NCBI GenBank assembly: GCA_020091685.1
Contig: CM034600.1
Location: 1,702,024-1,766,023, forward strand
Origin: Lutjanus erythropterus
Taxonomy: Eukaryota > Chordata > Actinopteri > Lutjaniformes > Lutjanidae
Length of the DNA: 64,000 nucleotides
Direction: 5' to 3'
In this document: positions 59,606-64,000 of the stretch, piece by piece
How the letters are laid out: each line of letters opens with the position of its first letter
Position numbering within the stretch: the first letter of the stretch is position 1
The notes under the pieces: model-generated
The model's database searches: none
What the model was told of the DNA's origin: nothing
The model's input: only the letters and a program-made list of their open reading frames with translations
Translations under genes and position numbers: made by a program

Positions 59606-60262
59606 ACACCCTGTGCAGACTCCTGGTCAAGAAACTGACCAGAAAAAGAAGAGAAAAAAAAACCTTAGTAGTCTACTTACAAATGATAGAGGCAAAAAAA
59701 ACATATGACCAAATTAAAAAATTCTGAACAAGTCAAAAAAAAAAAAAAAAAAAGAGGCAGGTAAAGTGTGGTGTCACAGAGCCCCACCCGGTGAAGTCAA
59801 GGCATTTAAGACTGTTAGACAACTGCACAGAAATAACAACTGACTCATTTTAAGGCTAAAATGCTACACACCTTTTAGCCAGTCAAGATGTTCTCAAAAT
59901 GCAGAGGAGTTGTCATGATGATATGATCACATTGTGTTTGTCACTTGACTGAATTCTGCTGTTGAAATGAATAATTTCAAGTTAAAATGACTCACTATTT
60001 TTTTTTTGTTTCACATGTGAAGCCTTTGTGTCTCATATGATGTTGAACACTGGAATCCAGGTCACTGCATTAAAAATCCATTTGGTGATGCAGATATTTG
60101 CTGTATTGTTTCTTTTGCTCAGTGTATTACAGACTAAGTGTGTGTTCACCAAAGTGTTTTTCCTGATTGTTTGCAGTGGGAGTGCTGTATATACACTCTG
60201 CTGCAGAAAAGCAGTGGTGTGACGAGGCGCTGAACGTCAGTTCTGCACTGAGCGCTGTGCAT

Positions 60263-60628
60263 GGTTCACTCCAAAACCAAAAATACAAATGGCCTTTAGT
60301 TCTGTTTATCCATCTAGATTGTGTCAGTGTGAGTTGCAGAGTTTTGGAGATATCAGCTGTAGAGATGTCTGCCTTCTCTCCAATATAATGGGACTAAATG
60401 GCACTTGTGGTGCTCAAAGCACCAAAAATACACTTGAAGAATTCCAAACCTTTGTCTCTTTCCAAATATTATGGCCTAGTTAAGATAATCTACAGACCGT
60501 GTTGTGAGTAGTTCCATGTAGGAACTACTTTCTTTCAGCATTGGATCTAACTTTAGAACTTTAGAACTACGGCCGATATCTCCTAAACTCTGCAACCACA
60601 CCACGTCTTTTTGATTTTGGGGTGAACC
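60263..60628. mobile_element. 366-bp copy of the 13764-type palindromic element
   Basis: Left end GGTTCACTCCAAAACCAAAA and right end TTTTGATTTTGGGGTGAACC are inverted. The interior has GAGATATCAGCTGTAGAGAT, GTGCTCAAAGCACCAAAAAT and AGTTCCATGTAGGAACTACT, with a shorter right arm than at 13764. Confidence 0.8.
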
Positions 60629-63600
60629 CTAACCATTTAAAAATTGTTCAACTTTGGATAAAACTGCGCTTGTCACTGTCCGTTTTTACCCAGCTGTCCA
60701 AACACAGTGGAGGAGGGTTGGGAAAAATACCACATAGATCAACCATCACATCCAACATGTACAAGAACTGAGCAACTCGAATAATGAGGAGAGATGAATA
60801 CTGATGGTGTGAAGTGTCCATGTCTGTGCCAGATGACATCTCTGGTCTGCCACGATATCAATATGAAAATAAGATATTTTGTATCACAGCAACCAGAGTA
60901 CCTCAGCTAAAAAAAAAAAAAAGCTGTGCCTCCAAAGTGCTCCCGGATGTTTTCAGCTGGGAAAATCTCTTTAGTGGACACAGTCCTTAAAGGATCTTCT
61001 AGGAAATCTCCTTATTTTTTCTGCTGTTATTTCACTGACTCACTGAATAGTCCTGGTCCAATGCCCTAGTAACCATTAGCTCTGTCCAAAACTCAGTTTG
61101 TCTGATGGAGTGAACAGATCAGCTTGAAACCGTGGCTCACTCTGCACACTTGAGACTCTTTACCCAGAATGCACAGAAAATGAATCCACTGAAGAAGCAT
61201 TATTTTGAGAAATGTGCCCAATTATTGTGTGTTTGGTAAAGAGCTGTAGTAGAGACATAAACTCTGTCCCACTGTCCACCCTCACAGACTCAACAGACTT
61301 TGAGCATGTTTCCAATAAGTCTGTGAGGGCTTCAGGCTGTCCTACTGTCAAATTGCCAAGTGCACCAGGGCTCTCTAATGCACTTTTGAGCCCTTTAAGC
61401 ACACTTTCTATAAGTCCACATCTCTGAGATTTTACTTAAGGGAATTACCAAGTTCATAGCGTTGTGATGCATATTAGCACTTTTGTATTTAACCCTAGAA
61501 GCATAGATGACTGCGCTCTTCAATATCTAACCAATTTAATTATTCTATATCCAAAGTTTTTTTTATTCACATCCAGATTTTATTAAGCTATAAATGTTAA
61601 GCTTTTAAAAGGCTGTTGTTGGCTTTTGAAGACAGTAAAATTTGTGAGACATGATTTTCTTAACTTTTGTTTAATTACTACATTCTTTGAAACTAAAGTA
61701 AACATGTAAATTCAATGGTCATATAGAAAAAGGCCTAAAACACGAGTTTAGGTGGACATAAGCGATTTGAGCACAAAGAGACACTTGAGGGAACTGTCTT
61801 TAACACACAGCTAAATTAAGTTTGACAGTTAGCCTGCCGCAGAGCAGGCTAGTTCAGTGGTATCAGTTGCCATGGTTACTGAGCAGGGATTCCTTTAAGC
61901 CACAGTCATGGAGCGGATCTCTCACTTAAATTAGCCAGACTTTTCCTTCGTCCACGTTGATGGAATACCCCTCTGGATGTGACAGTCAGGTCAACCCAAG
62001 CGAGTTGCACCATGACACTGATCCACCAATCATGTGGAAACACCAAACAGAAAGAATTATTGGCACTACTGCAACATCATATGGAGACATAAAAAGATAG
62101 TAAGGGAAATAAACAACAACATAAATGATCAATGTCTGTATATATGAATGTTCTTGTTAGTGTATTTTCTTATGATGTACATTATAGATAAACCCCATCC
62201 TGAAATGCTGGTTCAGCTTTTCATAAATACAAGTAAGGGGGCTCCAAGGAAATAAGGTTGGGAGCCAGTGGCATAGGGTACAGGGTATTATATAGACAGT
62301 ATACTCTATAAAGTAGTTAAAATGAGCTCCACCTTCACCAGCTTGGACATTAAAGTGATGAAGACATTAATGCATCAATAATTATGATACAATAATACAA
62401 TATTATTCTTAAATGTGCCATTCTGCATGAGTACTTTTACTTTTGCTACTTTATATCTGTGCAATTAGATGAGCATTAGTAATATCTGCTAACTACATAA
62501 TTAATTTTCTACATAGCTGAGTGAAAATGGCGCATTTTGTCATGTTTGGATACATTTACATTTGCGTAATAATGCCACTGCTGTAATTACCCAGAAAGCC
62601 ACAGTCTAGTCACTTACATGGAGCACAAACTGAGAACTCAACATAGTAACCCTGGACACAAAAGAATTTATTTTTATTATCCAGGAAAAGAAAAAGTCAT
62701 GTCAGCTATCTATAATTATGCATAATTATAGACTGTGAGTGCACAGCATGTACCTGCTGCTCCATAGCTACAGATAGGCCCATTTAATTAACTGTAAATA
62801 AAAAGATTTATATATTCAATATTCTATACAACAAGTGAGTGTCAGTGTCATACTTGACCTTGGAGGTGGTTTATGTTTTCTGCTTCACTTAGCATCATAT
62901 TGATGGCACTGTGCGATCTCTATGAAAACTGAGCAAAATAAATCAACCAAAGAAAACTTTGAGGTGATTAAAAGCTCCATAAAAAGCTGCTACATTGACC
63001 TTGGTTCAATATTATTTTGTCATTGTGAAAGCAGCTGGTAAGAGTCTGTATTTATTGCACTATATGTCACCAGTACACCAGTATCTGGCCCAACAATGAC
63101 CAAAAAAAAGTTGTTTTGTAGAAATTCTTGGGTATTTTTAATGGTATTTCATTGTATTTTGTCTTTTCCTGTAAAAAGATTAAAAACTGTTGATGACTCA
63201 TCCTGTACTTTGGGGCGCACACTAAGTTTGCGTCCAGTGAAACACTTTCTTGCTTATGAGTCAGTGGAGCATGGAGGGTTAGAGTACATCTGCCTACCAG
63301 AGCAGACTGCAGTGTTTCTGGGGAGTGGGCCTCACTGCACTAAAGCACCACTTTACTACTTTTTTCACTGATTTGGGTGAAATTTTATGGAGAAAATATT
63401 TTCTGGTTTTCGCTGTCATCTGGCTGTTTGGCTTCAACTCTCTGGTATTTAGCTTTCCAGATGAACAGATGGCTTTAGGTTACTTGTGACGAAAGTAGCT
63501 AACCATAACTGTTAGCAGTTAGCTGCTGTTAACAACAGAATCAAGCTCAGCAGCTTCCCAGCCTCACAGTCGGAGCACAGCCTCTCAGACTGACAGGGAA

Positions 63601-64000
63601 TACAGGCCATTTACGGAGTAACCTGATGTAAAGATAGCTTTACTTGTTTCTGACGCACAGCACCACACTTTTGGCTCCAATAACCTCCAATCAATGTCTG
63701 TGACAAGTCCCTCCTTAGCTGTTTGTTTTACAGGAACCACTTAAAGTCTCCGTGAAACAGATGGTGGATTTGCTTCCATATATTTACATTTCTTGTAAAA
63801 ACAGCCAACTTGGTGGCATCTCCCTCCCTGCAATGCCCGGTGTGCTCTGATTGGTCAGCTACCATTAACCTGACCAGACGTCACCCGCCACACAGCCTCC
63901 GAGACAAACAGAGACCAGTTTGACGGCAGGGAATAGGCTACAGAACCAACATGTTGTTCCTGCTGGGCTGAGCTCACTGCAGCCCAATTCTTAGTTACTG

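Larger units (their letters stand above)
58483..64000 (+). other. faap20 3' UTR and downstream intergenic region
   Basis: After the faap20 stop there is about 1.1 kb of moderately GC-balanced sequence to a possible polyadenylation signal at 59600. Beyond this are a 13764-type MITE (60263-60628), sequence similar to 49050-49300 at 62270-62450, and AT-rich DNA. The last kilobase (63100-64000) has a mosaic, repeat-like look but no match inside the window. Synteny with human predicts SKI nearby, but no SKI coding sequence was recognised here. Confidence 0.6.

Noticed and set aside
58483..64000. Possible first exon of ski downstream of faap20
   Set aside because: I looked for the conserved SKI N-terminal coding block on the plus strand and saw none; synteny only predicts it further downstream.

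Overview
The window looks like teleost fish genomic DNA, probably from a percomorph. It is AT-rich with long introns, GT-AG splice junctions, dinucleotide microsatellites, and many short interspersed repeats of types I know from fish genomes. The last point is recognition from memory, not a database search. Only two genes can be supported, both on the + strand. No bacterial-type operon, CRISPR array, phage or rRNA/tRNA gene is visible.

Region 1 (1 to about 41.1 kb, plus a 3' UTR) is the 3' part of prkcz, encoding atypical protein kinase C zeta. Six coding exons (284-371, 2341-2460, 13277-13356, 15981-16070, 31338-31453, 41031-41118) join in a consistent phase into 193 codons plus a stop. This equals the length of human PKC-zeta residues 400-592: activation loop, lower C-lobe, turn motif, acidic hydrophobic motif and the C-terminus EESV. 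Earlier exons lie outside the window. The introns hold most of the repeats.

Region 2 (41.1-50.1 kb) is the prkcz 3' UTR followed by intergenic DNA with several transposon-derived repeats, and a short AT-rich block dense in homeodomain-like sites near 45.7 kb.

Region 3 (50126-58482) is a four-exon gene that I identify as faap20 (FANCA-associated protein of the Fanconi anaemia core complex). The exons join in frame into 294 codons plus a stop. They carry a conserved Trp-rich N-terminal block and a C-terminal UBZ2 zinc finger ending in Val-Thr-Trp. prkcz and faap20 are also neighbours on human 1p36, which supports both calls. The large intron 3 contains an antisense LINE reverse-transcriptase fragment.

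Region 4 (58483-64000) is the faap20 3' UTR and intergenic DNA with repeats. No exon of a further gene was recognised.

The two genes have unrelated cellular roles (polarity/kinase signalling and DNA crosslink repair) and are linked only by position. I did not find a novel multi-gene system. The more interesting signals are in the repeats and noncoding DNA: a 750-bp inverted-repeat element cleanly interrupting a LINE reading frame, a 644-bp TTAA-flanked repeat family with perfect 17-bp ends, a decayed unrecognised coding segment at 27.6-28.0 kb, a periodic GGTTCT array, and several candidate conserved noncoding blocks.
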